From the NCBI GenBank assembly GCA_963797115.1, contig CAWCOH010000005.1, forward strand, positions 806,001-870,000: a DNA stretch of 64,000 nucleotides, read 5' to 3'. How positions within the stretch are numbered: the stretch's first letter is position 1; every line of letters starts with the position of its first letter. Under the pieces are notes generated by a model that was not told the DNA's origin, searched no databases, and saw nothing but the letters and a program-made list of their open reading frames with translations. This stretch comes from AP-15 sp963797115 (GTDB taxonomy: Bacteria; Pseudomonadota; Alphaproteobacteria; ATCC43930; CGMCC-115725). Below are positions 34,199 through 42,947 of the stretch, in pieces. The translations under genes and the position numbers were made by a program.

Positions 34199-35383
34199 AT
34201 GACGACGGTCCCGCTGCCCCTGAACGATTTTCTCGTCCTCGACCTGACCGCGCACCGCGCCGGGCCGACGGCGGTGCGCCAACTCGCCGACTGGGGCGCC
34301 CAGGTCATCAAGATCGAGCCCTCCGGCGAGCTCGTCGACGCCACCGGCAGCCGCCGCGACGGTCCTGACTTCCAAAACCTGCACCGCAACAAGCGGGCGA
34401 TGACGTTGAACCTGAAGAGCGACGAAGGCCGGGCGATCTTTTTCAAGCTCGCCGAGCGTGCCGACGTCATCGTCGAGAACTATAAATCCGATGTAAAGCA
34501 CCGGCTTGGCATCGATTACGAGGCGGTGCGCAAGATCAACCCACGAATCATCTATGGCAGCATTTCGGGCTTCGGCCAGGACGGGCCCTATGCCGGACGG
34601 GCAGGCGTCGACCAGATCGCCCAAGGGATGGGCGGACTGATGTCGATCACCGGCCACTCCGGGCAGGGCCCGGTGCGCGTCGGCATTGCGATCAATGACA
34701 CCTCGGCCGGGTTGCTGCTGTCCTACGGGATCGTGCTGGCATTGCTCAACCGCGAGCGTACCGGCGAGGGCCAATGGGTCCACACCTCATTGCTCGAAGC
34801 CCAGATCTTCATGCTCGATTTCCAGGCGGCGCGGTATTTGATGAAGGGCGAGGTCGCGGGACAGGAGGGCAACTTCCATCCGACCTCGCCGGGCACCGGA
34901 ATGTTCCAGACCGCTGACGGCTACATCAACATCGCGGCCTCGGGTGACAATCTATGGCGGCGCTTCTGCGAGGCAGCCGGCGCCAAGGACCTGCTCACCA
35001 ATCCCGATTTTGCGACCGTGGCCGCCCGGGCCAAGAACCGCACGGCGCTGATTGCGCATCTGAACGAGATCATGCGCCGGCATCCAAACGCTTATTGGGT
35101 CGAGCTGTTGACCAAGGTCGGGGTGCCGTGCGGGCCGATCAACACGATCGACCAGACCTTCGCCGATCCGCAGGTCCAGCATCTTGGGATCGCCAAGCCG
35201 GTCAGCCACCCGAAGCTCGGGCCGCAAAAAGTCGTCGGCCAGCCAATTCACATGAGCGGCTATCCGCAGCCCGATGAATTGCGCCCAACCCCGGAGCAGG
35301 GCGAGCATACCGACGCGATCCTGCGCGAGCTCGGCTACGACGCCGCGGCGATTTCGGAACTGCGAGCGCACGGTGCCGTCTGA
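34199..35383 (+). CDS. Class III CoA-transferase (CaiB/BaiF/formyl-CoA transferase type)
   Basis: This 394-residue enzyme moves CoA between carboxylic acids through Asp-linked acyl intermediates. It shows LVLDLTAHRAGPTAVRQLADWGA at the N-terminus, NKRAMTLNLKSDEGR, the catalytic Asp in AINDTSAG (about 169), GQWVHTSLLEA and the C-terminal domain GVPCGPINTIDQTFADPQV. The ATG at 34199 follows AGGAGA; the frame is open to 34127 but family similarity begins at 34199. The CoA donor and acceptor are unknown. Confidence 0.93.
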   Translation: MTTVPLPLNDFLVLDLTAHRAGPTAVRQLADWGAQVIKIEPSGELVDATGSRRDGPDFQNLHRNKRAMTLNLKSDEGRAIFFKLAERADVIVENYKSDVKHRLGIDYEAVRKINPRIIYGSISGFGQDGPYAGRAGVDQIAQGMGGLMSITGHSGQGPVRVGIAINDTSAGLLLSYGIVLALLNRERTGEGQWVHTSLLEAQIFMLDFQAARYLMKGEVAGQEGNFHPTSPGTGMFQTADGYINIAASGDNLWRRFCEAAGAKDLLTNPDFATVAARAKNRTALIAHLNEIMRRHPNAYWVELLTKVGVPCGPINTIDQTFADPQVQHLGIAKPVSHPKLGPQKVVGQPIHMSGYPQPDELRPTPEQGEHTDAILRELGYDAAAISELRAHGAV

Positions 35384-35462
35384 CCGATCGCGCATCAGCA
35401 GCGAGTGGAGAAAGCATAGCGGCGCGCCGGAACCGTCTTTAGGGAAGCGGATTAAAACGAAA

Positions 35463-35494
35463 ACCCTCTCCGACGGCCCATTGCCGGAGAGGGT
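35463..35494 (-). terminator. Intrinsic terminator of the DUF2852 gene
   Basis: ACCCTCTCCG and CGGAGAGGGT form a perfect 10-bp stem with a 12-base loop. On the minus strand it is followed by TTTCGTTTTAAT. It lies between the convergent CoA-transferase and DUF2852 genes and may act in both directions. Confidence 0.75.
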
Positions 35495-35509
35495 CATCGC
35501 CTTCGTCGC

Positions 35510-35944
35510 TCAGGCGCTCTGCGGCTGATCGGAGGGCCCCGGCTGGCGACGGCGCTCGGCCATGAACTGATCGAATTCGACCTTGTCCTTGGCGTGCCGC
35601 AGGCGGTCGAGAAACGCCTTGAACTCGCGCTGCTCCTCTTCGAGCCGCCGCAGGGTCTCGTCGCGGTACTCGTCAAAGGCGCGGTTGCCGCTCGAAGAAC
35701 TCTGGTAGCCGCGTCCGCTCCACCGCTCGGCGGCGGCCTGCATGCGCTCCATCCGCTGCTGCATTCGGTCCATGCGCCGCTGCCAGCGATCGCCGCTGCC
35801 GTGTGCCCAGCATGCCATTCTTCCACTCCCTACAAGATACCCGAGAAGCACGAGACCGAGCGGCCAGAACAGGATGAAGCTTACGATCGTCAGCCCGATC
35901 CACGCCGGCTTGCCGATGTCGTCCAGACGCGCTGCGAAATCCAT
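35510..35944 (-). CDS. DUF2852 membrane protein
   Basis: This 144-residue inner-membrane protein has one transmembrane segment (about 17-38: WIGLTIVSFILFWPLGLVLLGYLV), an arginine/methionine-rich coiled region (RRMDRMQQRMERMQAAAERW) and a charged helical C-terminus (LRRLEEEQREFKAFLDRL). This matches DUF2852, whose function is unknown and which is common in alphaproteobacteria. The ATG at 35944 has GAGGG six bases upstream; the upstream in-frame GTG lies inside a 27-bp palindrome and is unlikely. That palindrome and the adjacent tetR gene suggest TetR repression. Confidence 0.88.
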   Translation of the reverse strand: MDFAARLDDIGKPAWIGLTIVSFILFWPLGLVLLGYLVGSGRMACWAHGSGDRWQRRMDRMQQRMERMQAAAERWSGRGYQSSSSGNRAFDEYRDETLRRLEEEQREFKAFLDRLRHAKDKVEFDQFMAERRRQPGPSDQPQSA

Positions 35945-35953
35945 GGCGCCCTC

Positions 35954-35980
35954 TATGTGAATGTTACGAACATTCACATA
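35954..35980. promoter_or_regulatory. Perfect 27-bp palindrome, probable TetR operator
   Basis: TATGTGAATGTT, ACG, AACATTCACATA: twelve-base arms with no mismatch, ten bases upstream of the DUF2852 start and 35 bases downstream of the tetR stop. Its size and symmetry fit a TetR-family operator. Confidence 0.75.
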
Positions 35981-36015
35981 GGCGGGCCCTCAAAACCTGT
36001 CAAGGCGCAATCGGA

Positions 36016-36672
36016 TCACCCTTCCGGCTCGGTCGCCGGGGCGAAGAGGCCGAGGCCGCGGAGATAGACCAGCACTCCGGCCTCGAGCAGATCTTCGGCG
36101 GTCATCGGCAATCGGCGCCGGCCACTGTCGCCGCGGGCGAAGAGCGAGGCGACGCCGTGCGATAATGCCCAGATGTGGAGGCTCATCATCAGTGCCGGCG
36201 GCCGCCTGTTCGCCGGCAACCTGGCACAGAGGGTTTCGGACGCGGTACGCAGCACCGCAAAGCTGCGCTCGGCAACCTCGCGCAGACCCGGATCGTCGTC
36301 GAGCGAGAGCCCGGCTTCGAACATTGCCGAATAATAGGCTGGCTCGTCATGTGCAAAAGCCAGGTAGGCCCGGCCGACATTCTCGAACGCGGCGTACGGC
36401 TCGGGCCGCCCGTCGTTCCAGGCATGCTGGAGATGCGCGGCGAACAGCTCGAACCCGCGGCGCGCGACATCGGCGATCAGCGCGTCGCGATCGCGAAAAT
36501 GACGGTAAGGTGCGGCCGAGCTGACGCCCGCCGAGCGTGCCGCGTCGGCAAAGGTGAAGCCGGCCGGACCCTTTTTAGCGATCAGGTCGAGAGCGGCCTG
36601 GATCAGCGCCTCGCGCAGATTGCCGTGATGATAGCCGCGGCGTCCGCCCGGCCCTTGACCCGACCAGCTCAT
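36016..36672 (-). CDS. TetR/AcrR-family regulator
   Basis: This 218-residue regulator has the N-terminal helix-turn-helix (about 20-65: GPAGFTFADAARSAGVSSAAPYRHFRDRDALI) and a C-terminal ligand domain of the WHG type (about 90-190). It begins RRGYHHGNLREALI, characteristic of the subgroup that sits beside DUF2852 genes. A weaker dyad, GATG-6-CATC at 36677-36690, lies just before its ATG and may give autoregulation. The ligand is unknown. Confidence 0.9.
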   Translation of the reverse strand: MSWSGQGPGGRRGYHHGNLREALIQAALDLIAKKGPAGFTFADAARSAGVSSAAPYRHFRDRDALIADVARRGFELFAAHLQHAWNDGRPEPYAAFENVGRAYLAFAHDEPAYYSAMFEAGLSLDDDPGLREVAERSFAVLRTASETLCARLPANRRPPALMMSLHIWALSHGVASLFARGDSGRRRLPMTAEDLLEAGVLVYLRGLGLFAPATEPEG

Positions 36673-36761
36673 GTGAGATGCTTTTACATCAGTCTTGCGG
36701 CGGGATCAGGGACATTCGGCCGCTTTCATCCGAGTTGATAAATCATGAGGCCGCCGGTATC

Positions 36762-36787
36762 TATACTTTTGGGGTAGACGTGTACAC
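36762..36787 (+). promoter_or_regulatory. vapBC promoter/operator region
   Basis: TATACT at 36762-36767 is a fair -10 box; a matching -35 is not convincing (TTGATA at 36735 is 21 bases away). The 8-bp palindrome GTGTACAC (36780-36787) and a nearby GTGTAG could be the VapBC autorepression site. Confidence 0.4.
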
Positions 36788-36799
36788 AGAGAGGTGTAG

Positions 36800-37042
36800 A
36801 TGGCCCTTCATGTCAAGGACGAGGCCACCGACAAGGCGGTCCGGCGGCTGGCGAAGCTCAAAGGCAAGACGCTAACCGAAACCATCCGCGAAGCGGTTGA
36901 GCACGAGTACGAGCGCGCCCGACGCGAAATCCCGCTGACTGAGCGGCTGAGGCCGATCCAGGATCAGTTTGCCGCCATGCGCAGACCGGGCGGATTGCCC
37001 GCCGACAAGGCATTCTTCGACGAGCTATCCGGCGATTTTTGA
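36800..37042 (+). CDS. vapB: Type II antitoxin VapB (Rv0623-like)
   Basis: This 80-residue antitoxin has an N-terminal DNA-binding part (VKDEATDKAVRRLAKLKGKT LTETIREAVEHE) of the short VapB family and a C-terminal tail that would wrap the toxin (LPADKAFFDELSGDF). GAGAGG lies five bases before the ATG. Its stop codon overlaps the vapC ATG by one base (TGATG). The pair is expected to repress its own promoter. Confidence 0.92.
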   Translation: MALHVKDEATDKAVRRLAKLKGKTLTETIREAVEHEYERARREIPLTERLRPIQDQFAAMRRPGGLPADKAFFDELSGDF

Positions 37043-37437
37043 TGTTTCTTGATGCCTCGGCAGTGATCGCCATCATTGCGCGCGAAAGCGACGCCGCAAC
37101 TCTTGCCGGGCGGCTTCGCCAGGCGAACGAAGTTTACACTTCTCCGATCGCTGTCTATGAGGCAGTCCTGGGGCTTGTGCGGATCGGGAACACGCCGTTA
37201 CGTGATGCCCAGGCCGTACTCGATCGCTTTCTCGAAGAGATGCGGGCTCAAATCATGCCTATCACCGCCGAGATCGGACGCGGCGCCCTGACCGCATTTG
37301 AGCAATACGGCAGAGGACGGCATCCGGCCGGGCTGAACATGGGCGACTGCTTTGCCTACTCGTGCGCCCGCACTCTCGATATGCCCATATTGTGCAAGGG
37401 CGACGACTTCCCCTTGACCGATATCACGATCGCCTGA
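37042..37437 (+). CDS. vapC: PIN-domain ribonuclease toxin VapC
   Basis: This 131-residue PIN-domain toxin cleaves RNA with Mg2+. The acidic residues expected for catalysis are D4 (MFLDASAV), E40 (AVYEAVLGL), D102 (NMGDCFAY) and D121/D122 (KGDDFPLTD). All are present, so it is probably active. It follows vapB with a one-base overlap. Targets such as tRNA anticodon stems are known for other VapC proteins but cannot be assigned here. Confidence 0.93.
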   Translation: MFLDASAVIAIIARESDAATLAGRLRQANEVYTSPIAVYEAVLGLVRIGNTPLRDAQAVLDRFLEEMRAQIMPITAEIGRGALTAFEQYGRGRHPAGLNMGDCFAYSCARTLDMPILCKGDDFPLTDITIA

Positions 37438-37451
37438 GGCGTCCCCGGAGC

Positions 37452-37953
37452 ATGATGGCGATCTTCTTCACCAGCGATACGCATTTTGGCCACGGCGGTG
37501 CGCTCGGGACTCTATCGCCGGCCATTCGCCTCGGTCGCGGCAATGAACGAGGCGCTGGTGGAAGGCTGGAACGAGACGGTCGGGCCGGACGACGTGGTTT
37601 GGCATCTGGGCGATTTCGCCATTCGCCAGCAGCGCGCGGTGGTCGCCGAACTTCTCACCCGCCTCAACGGCCGCAAGCACCTCGTCATGGGCAACAACGA
37701 TCCGCCGGCGACGACGGCGCTCGACGATTGGGAGAGCGTCCAAAATTATGCCGAGACGGCCGTAGACGGCGTCTCTCTGGTGCTCTGCCATTACCCGTTT
37801 CGCAGCTGGCGGGGTATGGGCAAAGGCTGGGTCAACCTGCACGGCCACAGCCATGGTAGGCTGAAGCCGATGCCGCGGCAGTTCGACGTCGGGGTCGACA
37901 TCTGGGAATTCCGTCCCGTCACGTTGCACGAGATCCTGAGCCGCCGCCGCTGA
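37452..37953 (+). pseudogene. Metallophosphoesterase, frameshifted
   Basis: Two frames together give a small calcineurin-like phosphoesterase: FFTSDTHFGH from the ATG at 37452 (a second ATG follows at once), a one-base excess near 37505-37512, then LYRRPFASVAAMNEALVEGW, WHLGDFAI, MGNND, CHYPFRSW and HGHSHGR. All five metal-ligand motifs remain. Removing one base would give a 166-residue protein. It is either a fresh pseudogene or a sequence error. It lies 14 bases after vapC. Confidence 0.8.
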
Positions 37954-38024
37954 GGGCGAGGATTGTGCGACACCTGCCGAGGATGCAGAATCGCTCGCAC
38001 ACGTGTGATCGAAGGGAGGATAGG

Positions 38025-38993
38025 ATGCAGCTGAACCGCGAAGAACTGGTGAAGGCCTATCGCGACATGGCCACGATCCGCCGCTTCGAAGAGCGCGTCC
38101 AGGAGGAGTTCTCCAAGGGTAGCATCCCCGGCTTTGTTCATCTCTATGCCGGAGAGGAGGCCGCCGCGGTCGGCGTCTGCTCGCATCTCGGGCCCAGGGA
38201 CTACATCGCGAGCACGCATCGCGGGCACGGCCACAGCATCGCCAAGGGCTGCGACCCGGTGCTGATGATGCAGGAACTCTTCGCCAAGAAGGGCGGGTTG
38301 TGCGGCGGCAAAGGCGGCTCGATGCACATCGCCGATCTCGACCGCGGCATGCTCGGCGCCAACGGCATCGTCGGCGGCGGCCCGCCGCTGGTGGTCGGCG
38401 CGGCCTTGACCGCGAAGACGCTGGGGACTGGCACGGTCGCGGTCTCGTTCACCGGCGACGGCGGCTCGAACCAGGGCACCACCTTCGAGGCGATGAACAT
38501 GGCGGTGGTGCTTAAATTGCCGGCGATCTTCGTGTTCGAGAACAACCAGTACGGCGAGGGTACCGGGGTCGGCTACGCTGTCGGCAGCCATGACATTGCC
38601 GGCCGAGCGGCGGGTTTCGGCCTGCCCGCGGTCAAGGTCAACGGCGACGATTTCTTCGCCGTGCACGAGGCGGCGGGCGAGGCCGTCGAGCGCGCCCGCG
38701 CTGGCGGTGGACCCAGCGCCATCGAGGTCGATACCTGTCGCTTTTACGGGCACCACTCGGGCGACGCGCAGCTCTATCGCGGCAAGGACGAGGTCAGACG
38801 ATTGCGCGACGATCGCGACTGCCTGAAGCATTTCCGTCGCCGCGTCGGCGAAGCCGCACTGCTGGAGATGGCGGCACTCGACGCCGTCGATACCGAGATC
38901 GCGGCCTTGATCGACCGCGCGGTCGAGATGGCGCGGGTCGCTCCGGCTCCAGCCGAGGCCGATCTCCTCAGCGACGTCTACGCCTCGTACTGA
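38025..38993 (+). CDS. acoA: Acetoin/pyruvate dehydrogenase-type E1 component, alpha subunit
   Basis: This 322-residue thiamine-diphosphate-dependent subunit shows the TPP motif FTGDGGSNQG...FENNQY (about 145-180), GFVHLYAGEEAAAVGV near the N-terminus, and STHRGHGHSIAKG. It fits AcoA/PdhA-type subunits that decarboxylate 2-oxo acids or cleave acetoin. The ATG at 38025 follows GGGAGGA by four bases. E1 beta starts 11 bases after its stop. Confidence 0.92.
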   Translation: MQLNREELVKAYRDMATIRRFEERVQEEFSKGSIPGFVHLYAGEEAAAVGVCSHLGPRDYIASTHRGHGHSIAKGCDPVLMMQELFAKKGGLCGGKGGSMHIADLDRGMLGANGIVGGGPPLVVGAALTAKTLGTGTVAVSFTGDGGSNQGTTFEAMNMAVVLKLPAIFVFENNQYGEGTGVGYAVGSHDIAGRAAGFGLPAVKVNGDDFFAVHEAAGEAVERARAGGGPSAIEVDTCRFYGHHSGDAQLYRGKDEVRRLRDDRDCLKHFRRRVGEAALLEMAALDAVDTEIAALIDRAVEMARVAPAPAEADLLSDVYASY

Positions 38994-39004
38994 AGGAGCG
39001 TGCG

Positions 39005-40015
39005 ATGCCGCAGAAATCGATCCGCCAGGCGCTGAACGAGGCGCTGGCGCAGGAAATGCGCCGCGACCCGACGATCGTGGTGATCGGCGAGGACGTCGCC
39101 GGGGGTGCCGCCACCGAGGGCCAGCGCGACGCCTATGGCGGCGTCCTCGGCGTGACCAAAGGCCTCTTCGCGGAGTTCGGTGAAACCCGGGTGATCGACA
39201 CGCCGATCACCGAGTCGGCGATCATGGGAGCTGCCGCCGGTGCCGCGGTAACCGGGTTGCGCCCGGTCGCCGAGCTGATGTTCTCCGATTTCTTTGGGGT
39301 GTGTTTCGACCAGATCTTCAATCAGGCCGCCAAGTTCCGCTACATGTTCGGCGGCAAAGCCAAGACCCCGCTCGTCATCCGCACGATGATCGGCGCCGGG
39401 CGCAGTGCGGCAGCTCAGCATTCGCAGAGCCCCTACCACATCTTTACCTCGGTTCCCGGGCTCAAATGCGTCGTGCCGTCCAACGCCTACGACGCCAAGG
39501 GGCTGTTGATCCAGGCGATCCGCGACGACGACCCAGTGATCTTCTGCGAACACAAATTGATGTACGACCTGCGCGCGGAGGTCCCGGACGAGCCCTATGC
39601 GATCCCGTTCGGCGAGGCCAACATCGTCCGCGATGGCGACGATGTGACGGTCGTCGCCCTCTCGCGCATGGTGCATTACGCCAACGAGGCGGCTGAGGCG
39701 CTTGCCAAGGAAGGGATCGAGTGCGAGCTGATCGATCCGCGCACGACTTCGCCGCTCGACGAGGACACGATCCTCGAGAGCGTCGAACGCACCGGCCGGC
39801 TCGTCATTGTCGACGAGGCTACACCGCGCTGCAGCATCGCGACCGACATCGCGGCCCTCGTCGCCGACAAGGCCTTTGCCGCGCTCAAAGCCCCGGTCAA
39901 GCGGGTGACCGCACCGCACACGCCGGTGCCCTTCGCGCCGGTGCTCGAAAAGCTCTACATCCCGAGCGCCGAGCAGATCGCCGCGGCGATCCGAGAAGTC
40001 CACGGATACGCGTGA
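39005..40015 (+). CDS. acoB: Acetoin/pyruvate dehydrogenase-type E1 component, beta subunit
   Basis: This 336-residue partner has the N-terminal QALNEALAQEMRRDP, VIGEDV, the GFGETRVIDTPITESAIMG-like segment, AQHSQSPYHIFTSVPGLKCV, and the C-terminal transketolase domain LIDPRTTSPLDEDTI. It is the beta half of the TPP-dependent E1 heterotetramer. A 144-base gap holding a dispersed palindrome separates it from the E2-like gene. Confidence 0.93.
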   Translation: MPQKSIRQALNEALAQEMRRDPTIVVIGEDVAGGAATEGQRDAYGGVLGVTKGLFAEFGETRVIDTPITESAIMGAAAGAAVTGLRPVAELMFSDFFGVCFDQIFNQAAKFRYMFGGKAKTPLVIRTMIGAGRSAAAQHSQSPYHIFTSVPGLKCVVPSNAYDAKGLLIQAIRDDDPVIFCEHKLMYDLRAEVPDEPYAIPFGEANIVRDGDDVTVVALSRMVHYANEAAEALAKEGIECELIDPRTTSPLDEDTILESVERTGRLVIVDEATPRCSIATDIAALVADKAFAALKAPVKRVTAPHTPVPFAPVLEKLYIPSAEQIAAAIREVHGYA

Positions 40016-40020
40016 GGCCT

Positions 40021-40132
40021 GCCCCTCACCCTCCCGCTGACGCGGGCCCCTCCCTCTCCCCGCTCACGCAGGGCGAGGGGTACCGATGCGCTCCCTCGCC
40101 CCGCTTGCGGGGAGAGGGCCGGGGTGAGGGGC
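40021..40132. repeat. CTCTCCCC-type palindrome between acoB and acoC
   Basis: The element begins GCCCCTCACC and ends GGTGAGGGGC (exact inverse), with CTCTCCCCGC and CGGGGAGAGG arms inside. It would form a long hairpin in the acoBC transcript. Confidence 0.8.
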
Positions 40133-40159
40133 CCTTCGGCCTGACGAACGAGGTGCGCA

Positions 40160-41281
40160 ATGAACTCTGAAATCACTGCGATCACGATGCCGAAATGGGG
40201 CCTGACCATGACCGAGGGGAAGGTGCTCGGCTGGCTCAAGCGGGAGGGAGAGGCGGTATCCGCAAGCGGCGAACTGCTCGAAATCGAGACCACCAAGATC
40301 ACCAATGTGATGGAAGCCGGCGAGACCGGCACGTTGCGCCGCATCGTCGCGCGGGATGGCGCGACCCTGCCGATCGGCGGGCTGTTGGCAGTGCTCGCAC
40401 CGGCGGAGGTGGCGGAGGCCGAGATCGACGCGTTCGTCGCCGCGTATGCCGTGGTCGAGCCTGCGGCCGATGAGCAATCGGAAGCGGCGGCAGCGCCGCG
40501 CGAGATCGAGGTCGGCGGCCGGCGCCTGCGCTATCTCGAACTCGGCGAGGGCGACGGCATGCCGGTGCTGCTGGTGCACGGGTTTGGCGGCGATCTCAAT
40601 ACCTGGATGTTTACCCAGCCCGCTCTGGCCGAAGGGCGGCGCGTCGTCGCCCTCGATCTGCCGGGGCATGGCGGGTCGAGCAAAGAGATAGGCAGCGGCG
40701 ATCGCGAAAGCCTGACCAACGCGGTCGAGGGCGCGCTCGACGCCCTCGGCGTCGGTCAGGCCCATCTGGTCGGGCACTCGATGGGAGGTGCCATTGCGGC
40801 ATTATTGGCGCTGCGCCGGCTCGATCGCGTCTCGTCGCTGACCTTGATCGCCTCGGCGGGGTTCGGACCGGAGATCAACGGCGCATTCATCGACGGGTTT
40901 GTCCGTGTTGCGCGGCGCCGGGAGGCTGTCGAGATCCTCAACCCTCTGGTTCACGACCCGGCGCTGATCAGCCGTGCGATGGTCGAAGACGTGCTGCGTT
41001 ACAAGCGGCTCGACGGCGTCCCCGCGGCGCTGACCAAGATTGCGGAGGCATGGTTTGCGGGCGGACGACAGCTGCTGGATCTGAGAGGCCTAATCGCCGA
41101 GCTAAGGATGCCTGTGCAGGTGATTTGGGGCCGCGAGGACCGGATCATCCCGGTCGCCCACGCCGAAGCGCTCGCCTCACGCGTTCCGGTGCACATTCTG
41201 GATCAAGCCGGGCACTTGCCGCATATGGAAAAAGCCGCCGAGGTGAACCGGCTCGTTAAAAGCTTCGTCGGAAAGCTTTAA
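40160..41281 (+). CDS. acoC: Lipoyl-domain/alpha-beta-hydrolase fusion (AcoC-type E2 component)
   Basis: This 373-residue protein has an N-terminal biotinyl/lipoyl domain (about 8-80; lipoyl Lys46 in IETTKITNV), a short linker and an alpha/beta-hydrolase domain (about 115-373) with VGHSMGG, WGREDR and GHLPHME as Ser-Asp-His elements. This is the domain layout of the acoC products called dihydrolipoamide acetyltransferase of acetoin dehydrogenase. No E3 (AcoL) or lipoate gene is nearby. The 3' end overlaps the convergent binding-protein gene by four bases. Confidence 0.9.
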   Translation: MNSEITAITMPKWGLTMTEGKVLGWLKREGEAVSASGELLEIETTKITNVMEAGETGTLRRIVARDGATLPIGGLLAVLAPAEVAEAEIDAFVAAYAVVEPAADEQSEAAAAPREIEVGGRRLRYLELGEGDGMPVLLVHGFGGDLNTWMFTQPALAEGRRVVALDLPGHGGSSKEIGSGDRESLTNAVEGALDALGVGQAHLVGHSMGGAIAALLALRRLDRVSSLTLIASAGFGPEINGAFIDGFVRVARRREAVEILNPLVHDPALISRAMVEDVLRYKRLDGVPAALTKIAEAWFAGGRQLLDLRGLIAELRMPVQVIWGREDRIIPVAHAEALASRVPVHILDQAGHLPHMEKAAEVNRLVKSFVGKL

Positions 41282-42876
41282 GTCTTCTCGACGTTCCACA
41301 TGAATATCGCCGGGGCGCTCATCACGCCTTTGATGTTCTTGCGGTAGGCGGTTCGGTTCACATATTGCCCGGTCGGAACGTAGGGCACGACCTCGAAGGC
41401 GCGCTCCTGGACCTTGGCGGCGATTTCCTGGCGCGCTTCCAAATCGGTCGCCTTGAGCCATTGCATTCGCAGTTCCTCGAGCTTGTCGTCGCTGGGCCAG
41501 CCGAACCACGCCTTGTCGCCATTGGCGCGCAGCATGACGTTGAGCGAGGGATCCAAGGTGTCGGCGCCGACCCAGCCGGTCTCGAACACGTTCCAGCCGC
41601 CCTCGGCGGGCGGCTTCTTCGAGGCGCGGCGCGTCACCACCGTGCCCCAGTCGCTGGCCACGACCTCGACGTTGAGCCCGAGCTTTTTCAACAAATCGGT
41701 TGCGACCAGGGCTTCGGCATGGATCAGCGGCTGGTCGACGGCATCGAGCAATATGATCTTTTCGCCTTTGTACCCGGCCTCCGCGATCAGCTTCTTGGCC
41801 GCGTCGAAATCGCGCTTTCCGCTCAAGACCTCGGAGCCGGCATTGCTGGCCATGGGGGTCCCGCAAGTAAAGACGGACGGGCAAACCTTCCAATACTTCG
41901 GATCGCCGACGAAGGCAGTCATGAAATCGGCCTGGTTCGCCACCATCTGGACCGCTTGGCGCATCTTCACATTGTCGAAAGGCGGATAGAGCCAGTTGAA
42001 GCGCAGACATCCGGTGTTGCCGAGCGGGTCCAATGGCGCCATCACGATGTCGGCATTGGCGGCGAGGACGGGCCAAAGGTCGGCTGGCGGGTTTTCCCAC
42101 CAATCGTCCTCGCCGCTCTGCAATGCCGCGACCTTGGTCATGGCATCGGGCACGACGAGCCATTCGGCCCGGTCGACCTTGACCACCTTGCCGCCGGAGG
42201 CCCAATCCGTTGGCTCGCTGCGCGGCACGTAGTCGGCGTTCTTGACGTAGACCACCTTGTGGCCGGGCTCGAATTCATCCTTGACGAATTTGAACGGCCC
42301 CGAGCCGACCATCTCGGTGACCTGCTCGTAGGGGTCGGTCTTGGCCAGCCGTTCCGGCATGATGAAGGGTGCGAGGCTCGACACCTTGGCGATGGCGTCG
42401 ATCAACAGCGGGAACGGCTCCTTCAGACGGATCGTGAAGTGCTTCTCGTCGCTGCCCTTCATCTCTTCGATCACCGGGGCGAGCGTCTGGCCGAGCCCGT
42501 CGCGCGCCATCCAGCGCTTGAGCGAGGTGGTGCAATCCACTCCGCGCACGGGCTGCCCGTCATGGAATTTGAGGCCATCGCGCGGAGTGAAGCTGTAGAC
42601 GAGCTTATCGGGCGAAATATTGAAGTCGCCGACCATCTGCGGATGCGGCTTGAACTTGGAGTCGAGCGCGAACAGCGTGTCGAACACCATATAGCCGTGG
42701 TTGCGGGTGATGTACGCGGTCGTCCAGATCGGGTCGAGGACCCGCAGATCCGATTGCGCGATAAAGCGGAGAGTCTTGGTCTCGGCGCCCTTGGTCCTTG
42801 CACCGAAGCCGACGGCGGCGGCACTCGCCGCCCCCGCGGTCACCGCAAATTCGCGGCGCGTCATCCCTTTAGCCAT
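41278..42876 (-). CDS. Tat-exported ABC transporter solute-binding protein (SBP family 5), copy 1
   Basis: This 532-residue periplasmic binding protein has a twin-arginine signal (MTRREFAVTAGAASAAAVGF), LRFIAQSDLRVLDPIWTT, the SBP5 domain with FTPRDGLKFHDGQPV and MVGSGPFKFV, and a C-terminus ending FMWNVEKT. Family 5 proteins bind oligopeptides, nickel or diverse small molecules. No permease or ATPase gene is next to it. It is a paralogue of the frameshifted gene at 42948-44544, which it resembles throughout. Confidence 0.92.
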   Translation of the reverse strand: MAKGMTRREFAVTAGAASAAAVGFGARTKGAETKTLRFIAQSDLRVLDPIWTTAYITRNHGYMVFDTLFALDSKFKPHPQMVGDFNISPDKLVYSFTPRDGLKFHDGQPVRGVDCTTSLKRWMARDGLGQTLAPVIEEMKGSDEKHFTIRLKEPFPLLIDAIAKVSSLAPFIMPERLAKTDPYEQVTEMVGSGPFKFVKDEFEPGHKVVYVKNADYVPRSEPTDWASGGKVVKVDRAEWLVVPDAMTKVAALQSGEDDWWENPPADLWPVLAANADIVMAPLDPLGNTGCLRFNWLYPPFDNVKMRQAVQMVANQADFMTAFVGDPKYWKVCPSVFTCGTPMASNAGSEVLSGKRDFDAAKKLIAEAGYKGEKIILLDAVDQPLIHAEALVATDLLKKLGLNVEVVASDWGTVVTRRASKKPPAEGGWNVFETGWVGADTLDPSLNVMLRANGDKAWFGWPSDDKLEELRMQWLKATDLEARQEIAAKVQERAFEVVPYVPTGQYVNRTAYRKNIKGVMSAPAIFMWNVEKT

Positions 42877-42947
42877 CCTGTTCCTCCTTCGGCCGCAGCT
42901 CGTGGCACAAGTTTAGCAAAAACCCAGCCGCGGCGTGCTCCGCTGCC

